Shown here: positions 25,918 to 35,402 of the stretch, piece after piece
Layout: each line of letters begins with the position of its first letter
How positions within the stretch are numbered: position 1 is the stretch's first letter
Source: Magnetococcales bacterium
Lineage (GTDB): Bacteria; Pseudomonadota; Magnetococcia; Magnetococcales; JADFXB01
Direction: 5' to 3'
DNA length: 64,000 bases
Assembly (NCBI GenBank): GCA_015233935.1
Contig: JADFXB010000001.1
Coordinates: 1 to 64,000 of the forward strand
Program-made: the position numbers and the translations under genes
Notes under the pieces: generated by a model
The model's input: the letters and a program-made list of their open reading frames with translations, nothing else
The model's database searches: none
Told to the model about the DNA's origin: nothing

Positions 25918-28506
25918 ATGTTTGACAGACTTGGACTGCGAAACAGTCTTTACGTATTGGTTGGCTCCCTGGTGGTTGGCATGCTGGTCCTGGGGTGGTT
26001 GGCCGTGGGAGGCTTGCAGGTGCAGCAGCAGGGTTGGAAAATGCTGACAACTGTTGGAGGTGGTATGGGGGTCTCCTTGCGAGAGGTGGAGGCCCTGGTG
26101 GTCGGTGCCAGACGCCATGAAATACAGTTTGTAAAAGGCAAGGAAAGCGATGCAGCGAATCGGGTGACAACAACCCTATCCCTGCTACGGAATCAACTCT
26201 CCCTGTCTCTTGGTTTCACCAAGGAGATTCATGATCCTGAAGTGGTGACGCTTCTGAACCGCATGTCGGAAGCGGTCTCTGCCTATCAGCAAGCCTTCCA
26301 GCAAGTGGAAAACGCCCTGCGATTGCAAGGACTGGATCACAACTCCGGGCTTCAGGGTACCTTCAGAGGTGCCGCCCATCAGCTTGAAAAAGGGTTCTCT
26401 GGTAGCACAGGCATTCAGACCACCTATCTTACCATTCGGCGGCATGAAAAAGACTATCTGCTGCGCGGAGACCATCGTTATGTAGAGGCCCTTTTGAACG
26501 AGGTGGATCATTTGGATGGCATCCTTGCCGACAAGGATGGTGCGGAACGGAAAGAGCTGTTGAGCCGTTATCGCAAAGATTTTCTCGCCCTGGTGGCCCA
26601 GGACAAGGAGATCGCCAAGGCTACCCAGGAGATGGACAGAATCGGGCAGTTATTGGAAAAACTCATTGGCGCAACCAAACCTCTGGTGGTCACCAGGGTT
26701 GCCTCCATGGCAGAGGCGATTGATGGCCGGAGTCAGAAGATTATTCTGACGGTGCTGTCTGGGGGGATGGTGATCGTGTTCTTGTCCATTCTGTTTGCCA
26801 GGCATGTGTCCTTATGGGTTCTGGAGACGGTTGGGGCAGAACCCGCCCTTATTTTGGCCGAAGCCAGGAATATCGCCAATGGTATGTTGGACAGCGGTGC
26901 CGGGTTTCAATCAGGCATCGGCAGGGAGTTGTGTCTGGCGCGTGATGAGATGGTCTCCCTTCTGCGACACATCAGACTGGGGGCAGACACCAATGCAGCA
27001 ATATTCAACGTATTGCAGGAGCAGGCCAGGGAAATGGGAAATGATAACTGGATGGCTTCGGGAATCACCCAGGAGGTTGTACAAACCAACACTGAATTGG
27101 ATCGGGATACCCAGCTTTTACAGGTAAATATTGAGGTGGTGCAGGGCATGGTAAAAGGAGTGGGACAGTACGCAGAGGAACTGGCCACCAATGCCCTATC
27201 CTTGCGAAGTGCCGTCGGTCTGGCAGGAAGTGATGTGGCCACAGTGGCTTCTGCCGCTGAAGAGATGAGTTCAAATTTGCGTGGCGTGGTGCATAGCATG
27301 TCCATGGTCAGTGAAGGGGCAACCCTGGTGAATGGGCAGGTGGGCGTCATGACCCTGCGGATGGATGCCATTCGCCAGCAATGCCAGATCGCCGCAGTGT
27401 CGGCAGCAGAAGCCCACGCCCTTGGTGGTGATGCCGGTAAAGTCATGGAGGTGTTGAGTCAGTCGGCCTTGGAAATCCAGGATGCCTCAAGGTTGATTGA
27501 GATCATTGCCAACCAGATCAACCTGCTGGCCATCAATGCAGCCATAGAGGCGGAACGGGCCGGGGAGGCTGGATGTGGGTTCAAAGTTGTTGCGCAAGAG
27601 GTGAAGGAGTTATCCAAACGCACATCCGAAGCAACCAGGGCGATAAAAAACCGGATCGATGGGATCCAAGGCAGTGCCAAAAGTGCCGCAGATGCCCTGC
27701 GGGCCATTGCCGATGGAGTGGAAAGGGTACTGGCAGCCAATCAGGGAATTCAGGTGGCCATGGATGAACAGGCAACTGCCATGACCCAGATTGCCAGTGC
27801 TGTGGATTCGGTTGCCAGGGAGTGCCAGACCGTGAGCCGCAATACCCAGGAAATGGAAATGGCCGGGCAAGAGGTGGCCAAGTCGGCCATGAACGCCGCC
27901 AAGGGAGTGGCCGAGGCCGTTTGCCTTACCGATGCTGCGGCTGATATGGCCAATCATTTGGCAGAGGGGGCAGTCAAGGCAGATTCGCAGATGAAGGAGA
28001 TGGCTCAACAGGCTTTGGGCATTTTTGCCGGTTCGGCCCAGGTTCAAAAAAGATTGCTGGACCTTTTTGCCCTCTTGCGTGGGTTGAATGCCAGCGTTGG
28101 TCAGTCGGAAAGTTTGCAGGCCATGGCTGCCGACAGCATGGAAAACTTGCTCGAAGCGGTTCAGAAATTTCAGATTGGCCTGGTTGCCATCAATGTGCGC
28201 TCTGTCAAAGAGGTACCGCTACAAATGATGCGATGGGCCACAGATGCCGCCATGGGGCGTCACACTGTTGATCCGCCGGTTGCCAATGATGGCATCCATC
28301 TTCTTGGTCCAGAGGTGGAGACCCGGTTGGGCACCATTGGAGCACTGGCAGGACAGGTGCAGGTCATGGCCAATGATTATCAGCGTTTTGACCCAGAGGG
28401 AGAGGCCCTCGCTGCCGCCAAAGGCATGGAGCATGAAATCAAAGTCTTTTTTCAGTTGGTGGATCGGGCATACATGAACGGGGTTGCTCGTGGAAAGGCA
28501 GCATAA
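25918..28506 (+). CDS. Methyl-accepting chemotaxis protein encoded inside the transfer operon
   Basis: An 862-residue chemoreceptor. Transmembrane segment 1 is at about 11-35 and segment 2 at about 275-294, enclosing a roughly 240-residue all-helical periplasmic sensor with an IRRHEKDYLLRGD segment like that of HBM-type sensors. The cytoplasmic signalling tip is conserved: INAAIEAERAGEAGCGF at 539-555, then KVVAQEVKELSKRTSEAT. It should form a CheW/CheA-coupled or similar signalling array. Its start is 3 bases after traF, so it is co-transcribed with pilus-assembly genes. The ligand cannot be inferred. Confidence 0.92.
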   Translation: MFDRLGLRNSLYVLVGSLVVGMLVLGWLAVGGLQVQQQGWKMLTTVGGGMGVSLREVEALVVGARRHEIQFVKGKESDAANRVTTTLSLLRNQLSLSLGFTKEIHDPEVVTLLNRMSEAVSAYQQAFQQVENALRLQGLDHNSGLQGTFRGAAHQLEKGFSGSTGIQTTYLTIRRHEKDYLLRGDHRYVEALLNEVDHLDGILADKDGAERKELLSRYRKDFLALVAQDKEIAKATQEMDRIGQLLEKLIGATKPLVVTRVASMAEAIDGRSQKIILTVLSGGMVIVFLSILFARHVSLWVLETVGAEPALILAEARNIANGMLDSGAGFQSGIGRELCLARDEMVSLLRHIRLGADTNAAIFNVLQEQAREMGNDNWMASGITQEVVQTNTELDRDTQLLQVNIEVVQGMVKGVGQYAEELATNALSLRSAVGLAGSDVATVASAAEEMSSNLRGVVHSMSMVSEGATLVNGQVGVMTLRMDAIRQQCQIAAVSAAEAHALGGDAGKVMEVLSQSALEIQDASRLIEIIANQINLLAINAAIEAERAGEAGCGFKVVAQEVKELSKRTSEATRAIKNRIDGIQGSAKSAADALRAIADGVERVLAANQGIQVAMDEQATAMTQIASAVDSVARECQTVSRNTQEMEMAGQEVAKSAMNAAKGVAEAVCLTDAAADMANHLAEGAVKADSQMKEMAQQALGIFAGSAQVQKRLLDLFALLRGLNASVGQSESLQAMAADSMENLLEAVQKFQIGLVAINVRSVKEVPLQMMRWATDAAMGRHTVDPPVANDGIHLLGPEVETRLGTIGALAGQVQVMANDYQRFDPEGEALAAAKGMEHEIKVFFQLVDRAYMNGVARGKAA

Positions 28507-28554
28507 GGGCAACCTGGATCGGCATGACCAAAAATTTAACCGCGTTTGCAGACC

Positions 28555-28572
28555 GTTTTGAGATATGTCCAG
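28555..28572 (+). promoter_or_regulatory. Weak regulon-box variant before the small membrane proteins
   Basis: GTTTTGAGATATGTCCAG is identical over 17 bases to the right half of the box at 29146-29188, but lacks the GGCATC/C-run left half. It follows the chemoreceptor stop by about 50 bases. Confidence 0.4.
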
Positions 28573-28704
28573 CCCCTTTCGGTTCCTGTTATCCTGTGAA
28601 TAGTTTTTTGGCTCTCTGAGCCACGGTCCTTGGACCAGCCATGTCTCCGGCCAAAAGGAGACACCAAGTGCTCCCCGTGGCACTCCATTCACGGGTTCTC
28701 ACTA

Positions 28705-28733
28705 CCCCCAAGGGGCATGATGTCCCTTGGGGG
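28705..28733. other. Strong hairpin in the leader of the small membrane proteins
   Basis: CCCCCAAGGG (28705-28714) and CCCTTGGGGG (28724-28733) form a perfect 10-base-pair stem with a 9-base loop and no T run. The rest of the 266-base gap after the chemoreceptor holds only the weak box. The hairpin could be a transcript-stabilising leader or an operator. Confidence 0.6.
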
Positions 28734-28772
28734 CATGATGCCTTCAACGTATCCGGTCACGAAGGAGACATC

Positions 28773-28913
28773 ATGGGTAACATTTTCATTCTCGTTGTTT
28801 TCATTGTTGGCGTACAAATTTTCATTCAGCGGGTTTGGGGGTGCATCCCAAGCCCGCTGCCAGCCAGGTTCACCGTTGGTAGTCGTTCGATCAGTCTTCA
28901 TCCCTCCATGTGA
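28773..28913 (+). CDS. Small single-pass membrane protein (46 residues)
   Basis: ATG 28773 lies behind a good GAAGGAGA. The product begins GNIFILVVFIVGVQIFIQ, a membrane segment, then a short cytoplasmic or periplasmic tail rich in Pro, Ser and Arg. No family is recognised. It and the next gene form a pair of tiny membrane proteins between the chemoreceptor and traH. Confidence 0.5.
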   Translation: MGNIFILVVFIVGVQIFIQRVWGCIPSPLPARFTVGSRSISLHPSM

Positions 28914-28952
28914 AGGGTGACCGAACGACTACGACCAACGAGGAGCCTTGCC

Positions 28953-29099
28953 ATGACCCGTACCATCATCATTGCCGCTGTCATCATTGCCGGATTCACC
29001 CTGCTTGCCGGAGGCGTTGCCACCAAATTGGACGCTTTCTCACAAGACGTATCCAATGGGTATGCATACCGGGTCCATATGAGTATGCCATCCCGCTAA
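28953..29099 (+). CDS. Small single-pass membrane protein (48 residues)
   Basis: ATG 28953 follows GAGGAGCC. The product is TRTIIIAAVIIAGFTLLAGG, a membrane helix, then a hydrophilic tail (TKLDAFSQDVSNGYAYRVH). No family is recognised. It could be a small accessory of the channel or an exclusion factor, but nothing in the sequence proves this. Confidence 0.5.
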   Translation: MTRTIIIAAVIIAGFTLLAGGVATKLDAFSQDVSNGYAYRVHMSMPSR

Positions 29100-29103
29100 A
29101 TAT

Positions 29104-29139
29104 CCCCCGCAGCAGGGAATTGTGAACTTGCTGCGGGGG
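29104..29139. terminator. Strong hairpin after the small membrane proteins
   Basis: CCCCCGCAGCA (29104-29114) and TGCTGCGGGGG (29129-29139) form a perfect 11-base-pair stem with a 14-base loop. There is no T run, so it may be a weak terminator or mRNA 3'-end protector. It lies directly before the next box. Confidence 0.6.
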
Positions 29140-29145
29140 AACCCC

Positions 29146-29188
29146 GCGAATAAAAGGTAGGCATCTCCCCCTTTTGAGATATGTCCAG
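29146..29188 (+). promoter_or_regulatory. Regulon box upstream of traH-traG
   Basis: GCGAATAAAA, then GGTAGGCATCT, CCCCCTTTT and TATGTCCAG (29180-29188). GCATC begins 19 bases before the TATGTCCAG. It lies 58 bases upstream of traH and follows a strong hairpin, so it very likely starts a transcript. Confidence 0.6.
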
Positions 29189-29246
29189 AATGGAAATGAT
29201 TTGGCACAGTAGGACAATTGACGACGCTGGACTGAGGGAAAAGAAC

Positions 29247-30665
29247 ATGAGCCGTGGGAAAATCATAACAGCAGTAGCAAATATCATTGTTATGCTTGGT
29301 TTGTTTCTGCCCTTGTCATCCTGGGGTGACCTGGACCAGGAGATGATGGAAATGTTCAACTCCATGTCCAATTTTACCCCAGCCGATTTTTATATGAGTC
29401 AGAGACGGGGGGTGGTGACCGGCGGCAATTTCGTTGTCCGCAATAAGTTGACCAATCCCACCCTGCTGGCTTTTACCCCACCCAGCGCAAAGGCTGGTTG
29501 TGGTGGCATCGATATTTTTGGTGGCTCGTTCTCCTATATCAACAAAGACCAATTCATTGCCCTGATGCGCAGTATTGCCTCCAACGCCGCCGGGTATGCA
29601 TTTCAGTTGGCCCTGGAGGGTATGTGTCCTGAATGCGCCGCAGTCATGACTAAATTGCAGAAAGATATACAGTTTATCAACAGCCTGATGAAGAATTCAT
29701 GCCAGGCTGCCAAAGACCTTGTCAATGCATCAGGAATTGGTCCGGGGCTACGGCGGTTGGCAGGCGAACGGCAGGCCCAGGCTACCTACCTGAGCACAAA
29801 AACCGGATTTATCTCTGACTATTTTGGTGCTGCATCCAGCACCAGTGAGCCGGAAGCAAACGCCAGATCAGCCGGTCAGGTCAGCGATCTGACCGGCAAT
29901 GTGGTGAAACAATCCCTGGATGAATCAGCCGCCATGACCTGGTTCACCAATGGGGATGACTCCCTGAAAATGGCCCTCATGTCCTTGACGGGCACGTTGA
30001 TCATCCACATGCCCTCCGATGGCAACCAACTCAAATATAAAATGGTCGCTCCAACGATCAAAGTGCGTGATCTCCTGGAAGGCGGCCAAGTTCAAATTTA
30101 TCAGTGTGATTCAGAACAATGTTTGGAACCCAACCAGGTAACCATTAACCTCACCGGATTGAGGCAGCGCGTCAGGCAGGTCATGTTCGGCGGCTGCTCC
30201 TTCAGCGATGCAGGATGCATGGAAGGCGTTGTCAATAAAATATTCACTCGCGCTACTGACAACAGCACCTTTACCACCCAGGAAAAACAGTTCATTGAAG
30301 CTGATCCAGTAGGGTCCATGGCCTTGATCCAGAAATTTGGCGAGGAAAGAGGTGAGGTGCGCAAGTCCGGGGACCAGTTGGTGGATATCATCGCCACAGA
30401 GATGACCTACTCGTTGATGGATGAACTCTTCAACACGGTGACCAACGCTGTATCTGGAATATCGGCCCCCGCTGATTCTTCCATGCTAACAGTCATGCGA
30501 ACCAACCGTGATGATTTGAACGAAGAACGCCGGGTCGTAGCTCAAAAACGTCAGGCTCTGACCAACTGGCTGGAAGAGATCGACACCCAACGACGCATGG
30601 CTTCAGACGAATCCCATGAAGCATCTCGCGTGGATCAACCACAGGCAGGACCAGATAACAAGTAA
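29247..30665 (+). CDS. traH: TraH, pilus-assembly protein
   Basis: I choose ATG 29247, behind TGAGGG, giving 472 residues. A signal peptide (ITAVANIIVMLGLFLPLSSWG) is followed by TraH signatures: QRRGVVTGGNFVVRN, AGCGGIDIFGGSFSYIN and FQLALEGMCPECAAVMTKLQ. The C-terminus is a long coiled-coil-like helix (RDDLNEERRVVAQKRQALTN). TraH acts in the periplasm in F-type pilus extension. It is followed by traG after 9 bases. Confidence 0.92.
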   Translation: MSRGKIITAVANIIVMLGLFLPLSSWGDLDQEMMEMFNSMSNFTPADFYMSQRRGVVTGGNFVVRNKLTNPTLLAFTPPSAKAGCGGIDIFGGSFSYINKDQFIALMRSIASNAAGYAFQLALEGMCPECAAVMTKLQKDIQFINSLMKNSCQAAKDLVNASGIGPGLRRLAGERQAQATYLSTKTGFISDYFGAASSTSEPEANARSAGQVSDLTGNVVKQSLDESAAMTWFTNGDDSLKMALMSLTGTLIIHMPSDGNQLKYKMVAPTIKVRDLLEGGQVQIYQCDSEQCLEPNQVTINLTGLRQRVRQVMFGGCSFSDAGCMEGVVNKIFTRATDNSTFTTQEKQFIEADPVGSMALIQKFGEERGEVRKSGDQLVDIIATEMTYSLMDELFNTVTNAVSGISAPADSSMLTVMRTNRDDLNEERRVVAQKRQALTNWLEEIDTQRRMASDESHEASRVDQPQAGPDNK

Positions 30666-30674
30666 GGAGTCGTT

Positions 30675-33590
30675 ATGGCAGTCTTTGAAGTGATCTCAAT
30701 CGGTGACTCTGAACTGCTGGCCAATGCCTTTCAGGCCATTGCCATGCTCTTTTCCTCTGGCAATATGGTTGACCTGATTCGCTCAGGCTTTATCGTCGGT
30801 TTATGCTTTGCCGCCATTCGATATACTTTCACTAATAAATTTGAACTCCATCATATACTTTACGCGCTCATCGTCTATATGGTGATGTTTCTTCCGAAAG
30901 CGACGGTTGCCATTGAAGATGTTTACACCAAAGAGGTGAGAGAGGTTGATAACATTCCCATTGGCGTTGCTTTTCCAATGTATTTTGTGTCCAGAGCAGG
31001 AACCTATCTGGCTCAAAATTTTGAGCAGGCATTCAACACAAATCCACAATCCAACATGCTTGAAAGCGGATACATGGCCTCGCTTCAACTCCTGCTGGAT
31101 ATGAGGGGACGGCGGGCAGGCACGGCGAATAGTGATCCTACCCAGAATGGTGACTTGTCAAGAACCTTGGATGAGTACGTGCGGCGATGTGTGCGGACCG
31201 ATCTGAAACTGTATGATCCGGGGAGAAATGCCGTCACCATGGAAGGGTTGATGAAATCACCAGATACCTGGGCGGCCATGCGCAATGATTTTGTCAATAT
31301 CGACTTTCTTTTGTTTACTCCCGACTATCCAAGGGGCCGCCAGATGAGCTGTAATGATGGGTATGTGGAATTGGACCGGTATATCCGGGGCAATTTCCAA
31401 ACCTATTGGGATAAATATTTGCGAAGCATTTTCAGGGTCAGGAGTGGACAGAATGCCGCAGAGGAAGTGCAAACAGCCTTAGACATACTTGGGGTGTCTG
31501 CTGTTGATTCACAAAATTTCATGATCAATTCATTGATGTCCTCCTATTTACAGAAAGGCCCTGCCGCCTTTCTCATCCGTCCTGCTTTGGAACGCACCAG
31601 GTTACACCTGTCAACATCTGGGTCGATCTTCCTTGAGTTTGCAAGACCACTGATGGCTTTTGCCGAAACCTTTACCGTGGCCGCAGCCCCGTTCGTGGCA
31701 TTCATGTTGTCCCTTGGGGCTTACGGAATGTCTGTGGCTGCCAAATATTTCCAATTGGCCATTTGGGTATCCCTGTGGGCACCTATCATGGCCATTAATA
31801 ATATGTATGTTCACATTTCAACCACCAACGCCCTGGCACGGCTGTCTGAAAACGCCGAGGTCAACGGAGCAAGCCTGGTGAGCATGGGTACCCTGGGACA
31901 GTTCTACGACACCCTGGCAACCTGGGTTGCAGTAGGTGGGAATCTGATGGCGGCCACCCCGGTTCTGTCGATGGCTCTGATGGCAGGCAGCCTGTCTGCT
32001 TTTTCCAAGATTGCCAGCAATATTGACAGTGCTGCATCCAAAAGCATCGATACCAAAAGCATGGCCCCAGATCCAATGGAAGTATCGGCACCGCTCAAGG
32101 TTATGCCAAAGTCCGAATATAACCCGAATCTGCGGTCAATGAGCACCTACGGGGTAGCCTCTCCCACAGAAAGCATCGGTGGGACACTGGCTTCTGGTAT
32201 TACCAGTCAAAAACAGTCGGTGACCAGTGCCGATCAGACCATGACCAAATCCCTTGGCGAGATGCAATCAACCATCAAGAGCCACCAGGGTTCCTACGAC
32301 CATTCAAAAAGCTTTGCCGAAAACCTCATTCAATCCCACGCCAAACAGGATCAGGTGGTGGGAGGAATGGTGCAAAGTGTCATGAACGCCAGCAAGATGT
32401 CCGTTGGGGAGAACCAGGAGGTATCGAACGCTTTGTCAATGGTCCTGGGTGGCGCACTTGGCGGGGAGACACCCATTTTTAGTCTGAAAGGAAAATTGGA
32501 AGAAACCCTCCGCGCTACCGGCAAGGTGGATGCCAGCAAGGCAAAGGAGCTGTCTGCCAACGCCATGCAAATGATGTCCAGCCAGACCTCCGGGACCGAA
32601 GCGTTTCAGCATGCCGCCAAGGAGGATAATCAACACAATTATAGGTCGGTGTTCAGTACGTTGGCCGCCCGCCAATCGACCGAACAGCTCATGCAAGCCG
32701 CCTCACGCAAAATCACCGCCAGCGAATCGTTATCCAGGATGGAATCCGCCCAAAATCAAGTTGGTAGCAGTGCCGTGCTGAAATATGATGAATTGGGCAC
32801 GGCGTTGGCGAATAGTCCAGAGACAATGGCACAAATGAGATCCCATCTTTTCTCGCATGGAAACGATCCCAATCTTGATACCGTCTTTTCCAATGCAAGA
32901 AAGCAGATGAATAGTTCTGGCGTCTCCTTTTCCTCATCCGATGCGTCTGATGCCTTGCAAGGCTACCTGGCATTGAAGCAGTTGAACCCTGCCGCCGCCG
33001 CAGAAATCCTCACCACCACAAAACTGCCTACCATGGCCGGGCAATTTGCAAACATTAAACCAGACCGAAATCTGGGTGTTGAAAAGCAAGCCGATAACGT
33101 GGCGCAACATGTGGCACAAGCATCACCTGGTTGGGGAAAAGCGGTTGCAGATGGCCAAAATATGGATGGTGGGCCTACCCCTCAAGAGAGGTGGGACCGG
33201 GGTGCAGGCGTTGCGAAAAACGCTGTGGGATTTGATCCTGATTCCGTAAAAACCAAATCACATCAAGTTCCTTCTACTCCTCCCACCGAAGTAGGTTGGA
33301 AAGAAGGTGAGCAGGTCAGGCGTGATGTGGAGGGTGCCGATCTTAAAAAGGGTGTTCGAGAGAAGGCCTTTCCAGATCGTCCTGTTGATTATGATGAACT
33401 GTTATCACAAACATCTATAAGAAAGGTTTCCAAAGAAGCCATTCCTGATTTTGTGTTAGATTATACTCCTCTACCTGATGGACGTTCAAAAAGAGAAGCA
33501 CTATGGGGCGATCTCGGTGAAGCTTTAACAAACAGGGTAAAGAGTAGCCTCAGTGATATTGACAGGTTTAAAACAAATTCAGATAAATAA
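30675..33590 (+). CDS. traG: TraG, mating-pair stabilisation and pilus-assembly protein
   Basis: A 971-residue inner-membrane protein: TraG_N domain with hydrophobic segments near 33-50, 60-78 and 330-420 (AAAPFVAFMLSLGAYGM, FQLAIWVSLWAPIMAIN), then a long soluble C-terminal region rich in Ser, Ala and Gln. Length is close to F TraG (about 940). In F the C-terminal part takes part in entry exclusion and mating-pair stabilisation. It is the last gene of the rightward transfer region. Confidence 0.92.
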   Translation: MAVFEVISIGDSELLANAFQAIAMLFSSGNMVDLIRSGFIVGLCFAAIRYTFTNKFELHHILYALIVYMVMFLPKATVAIEDVYTKEVREVDNIPIGVAFPMYFVSRAGTYLAQNFEQAFNTNPQSNMLESGYMASLQLLLDMRGRRAGTANSDPTQNGDLSRTLDEYVRRCVRTDLKLYDPGRNAVTMEGLMKSPDTWAAMRNDFVNIDFLLFTPDYPRGRQMSCNDGYVELDRYIRGNFQTYWDKYLRSIFRVRSGQNAAEEVQTALDILGVSAVDSQNFMINSLMSSYLQKGPAAFLIRPALERTRLHLSTSGSIFLEFARPLMAFAETFTVAAAPFVAFMLSLGAYGMSVAAKYFQLAIWVSLWAPIMAINNMYVHISTTNALARLSENAEVNGASLVSMGTLGQFYDTLATWVAVGGNLMAATPVLSMALMAGSLSAFSKIASNIDSAASKSIDTKSMAPDPMEVSAPLKVMPKSEYNPNLRSMSTYGVASPTESIGGTLASGITSQKQSVTSADQTMTKSLGEMQSTIKSHQGSYDHSKSFAENLIQSHAKQDQVVGGMVQSVMNASKMSVGENQEVSNALSMVLGGALGGETPIFSLKGKLEETLRATGKVDASKAKELSANAMQMMSSQTSGTEAFQHAAKEDNQHNYRSVFSTLAARQSTEQLMQAASRKITASESLSRMESAQNQVGSSAVLKYDELGTALANSPETMAQMRSHLFSHGNDPNLDTVFSNARKQMNSSGVSFSSSDASDALQGYLALKQLNPAAAAEILTTTKLPTMAGQFANIKPDRNLGVEKQADNVAQHVAQASPGWGKAVADGQNMDGGPTPQERWDRGAGVAKNAVGFDPDSVKTKSHQVPSTPPTEVGWKEGEQVRRDVEGADLKKGVREKAFPDRPVDYDELLSQTSIRKVSKEAIPDFVLDYTPLPDGRSKREALWGDLGEALTNRVKSSLSDIDRFKTNSDK

Positions 33591-33683
33591 CTAAAATTCA
33601 GTGATCTTTGCTGTCATGCTGAAGTTGATAAAGTCAGTCACAGCAAGGACATTGTGTCTTTGGCTGCAACGGTCGCCAATCCC

Positions 33684-34877
33684 TTAGTAGGCATCATCGC
33701 CACATGTACAATTGGTATTACCACAGGTGAGGCAACCCCCAGCTTGTCGTCCTTCCCTTCGTAGTTTTATAAAACTAAACATAGACTTTTGCAGATCATC
33801 ATCAGCTTGTTTTTGGACTTCTGGAAAACATGATGAAGACAGTACAGATGACTTGCCTACACATACATTGCTTGCACTTTTAGACATAATCTGATTTATT
33901 TTGGTATTTGGTTCTTCTCTCTCACCTCTTGGCATAAAATATAATCCTGCCATCAATGATGCTATCGGAACAGCTATTACTGAATATACAAAATATATAA
34001 TTATACGATCAAATAAATCCTTATTAGTGAAATAAGAAGCTACCAACAACGCTAGCATAACAGATAGAAAATATATAAATATTTTTTGGTAAGTCCCTCT
34101 GCTTTGTGGTTTGTTACTAACTGGCCATCTGCTCATAGCCTCATTTAAAGAAGTTTCAGATACAATATTGCCATTAAGTGCAAGCGCAATAGATGTTTCA
34201 CATTTTTGTGTTTGTTTTTCTAACGCATCGCTCTCATTAATTTTATATTTGTGTTCATTTTTCAATTTTTGTTTATCCTCTATTGCTTTCAATTTTAAGG
34301 TTTTCCAAGCATCGTAGGAGTTTGTGGTAAAGCTTTGCTGAGCAATTTTCGTTATGCGTCGGATGGCCTCACCGAGAGTAAGAAAATTGTCTGGTTTATA
34401 ACCTTCAAAGGATACGCCTATCCCAGTGGATATTGTAAGCCCGATAGCGTTGTCAACAACATTCTCGTGGCCATTGGCTTGCAGAAATTCCTTCACCGTC
34501 TGGGTATGGCCGTAATTCTGGTGGAGCGGGTTCTCTCTTTGTTCGACCACGTTACCATCGGCATCCAGCACATCCCATGGCCCTTTCTTATTGCACCTTA
34601 AACGACAATCCCAATTCTTCACCTCAATGACCAGGATGGAATTGCCTGCACGGGCAATGATATCAATTTGGTTAACGTTCCTGTTACCCTTCAAATACAC
34701 ATCATGCAGTATATGGGTGATCTCCAGGTCTGCCAGTGCCTGCAAGACTTTGCGCTCCCCGTCGTTCCCCTTCTGTTGCTCCATTTCCGCACGAGTGAGG
34801 GGAGCCGGTGCAGTAATGATTTTGTACGCACTGTGCAGAAGAAGCAAAACGAAAATCAAGGTAAGTAGCGCACCCAT
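33684..34877 (-). CDS. NERD-domain (nuclease-related) membrane protein
   Basis: The 397-residue protein on the minus strand begins with a membrane segment (LLTLIFVLLLLHSAYKII), then a NERD domain: GNDGERKVLQALADL, QIDIIARAG and LVIEVKNW, the D...ExK nuclease-type residues. Two further membrane segments lie near 270-310, and the C-terminus has a Cys-rich CLTCGNTNCTC. The surrounding DNA is AT-rich, unlike the tra genes, which suggests separate acquisition. Function in an ICE is unknown; NERD proteins are thought to be nucleases or DNA-processing factors. Confidence 0.75.
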   Translation of the reverse strand: MGALLTLIFVLLLLHSAYKIITAPAPLTRAEMEQQKGNDGERKVLQALADLEITHILHDVYLKGNRNVNQIDIIARAGNSILVIEVKNWDCRLRCNKKGPWDVLDADGNVVEQRENPLHQNYGHTQTVKEFLQANGHENVVDNAIGLTISTGIGVSFEGYKPDNFLTLGEAIRRITKIAQQSFTTNSYDAWKTLKLKAIEDKQKLKNEHKYKINESDALEKQTQKCETSIALALNGNIVSETSLNEAMSRWPVSNKPQSRGTYQKIFIYFLSVMLALLVASYFTNKDLFDRIIIYFVYSVIAVPIASLMAGLYFMPRGEREEPNTKINQIMSKSASNVCVGKSSVLSSSCFPEVQKQADDDLQKSMFSFIKLRREGRQAGGCLTCGNTNCTCGDDAY

Positions 34878-35396
34878 GGCAAGCCCCTTGGAGGTACAGA
34901 GTTTTCCAGATCATTCTAATTCATCATCTTTATAGTAAATCATTCTGACAAATAATACAATTAAAAAATATTTAATATTTGAAAATAGATATTTTTTCCA
35001 ATCTATATTTTTTATTCAAATGAATATCTTGACCGAATGACAATTAAAAGATTGTTTTGATTCTTGATTTGGATTTGTTCAGAGGAAACCCGATGACGGC
35101 GATAGGCTAAAAAAAGGTTGAACCTCGTTGCCAGACAAATAGAATAACCATTCTCTATTAACAATACAACTGACGTGCCAATCCTGATGTATGGCTTGGA
35201 GGACAGTACCATCCTTGCCGCTCACTTTTCGTGATTCCCTGTCCCTCGGTGATATCCGCTGAAAAGGCGTTAACACCATCTTGCAAAAAATGAGTTCGCA
35301 AAATAAAGAACATTGAAATATTTTTACATAATGTTTAGCTTATGCTAACAATGTTTGACAATGTAGTAATAATATCCATGTGTTACACTGTCAGGA
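34878..35396. other. AT-rich intergenic region without a convincing gene
   Basis: A very AT-rich 519-base stretch between the divergent NERD and Sel1 genes. Two overlapping minus-strand open frames of about 66 codons at 35012-35279 lack ribosome sites and recognisable motifs; they may be decay products. The last 100 bases probably hold the promoter of the Sel1 lipoprotein gene. Confidence 0.5.
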
Positions 35397-35402
35397 GTGG
35401 CA

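Noticed and set aside
35012..35279. Two overlapping minus-strand frames in AT-rich DNA
   Set aside because: No ribosome sites, no domains; probably chance or decay.
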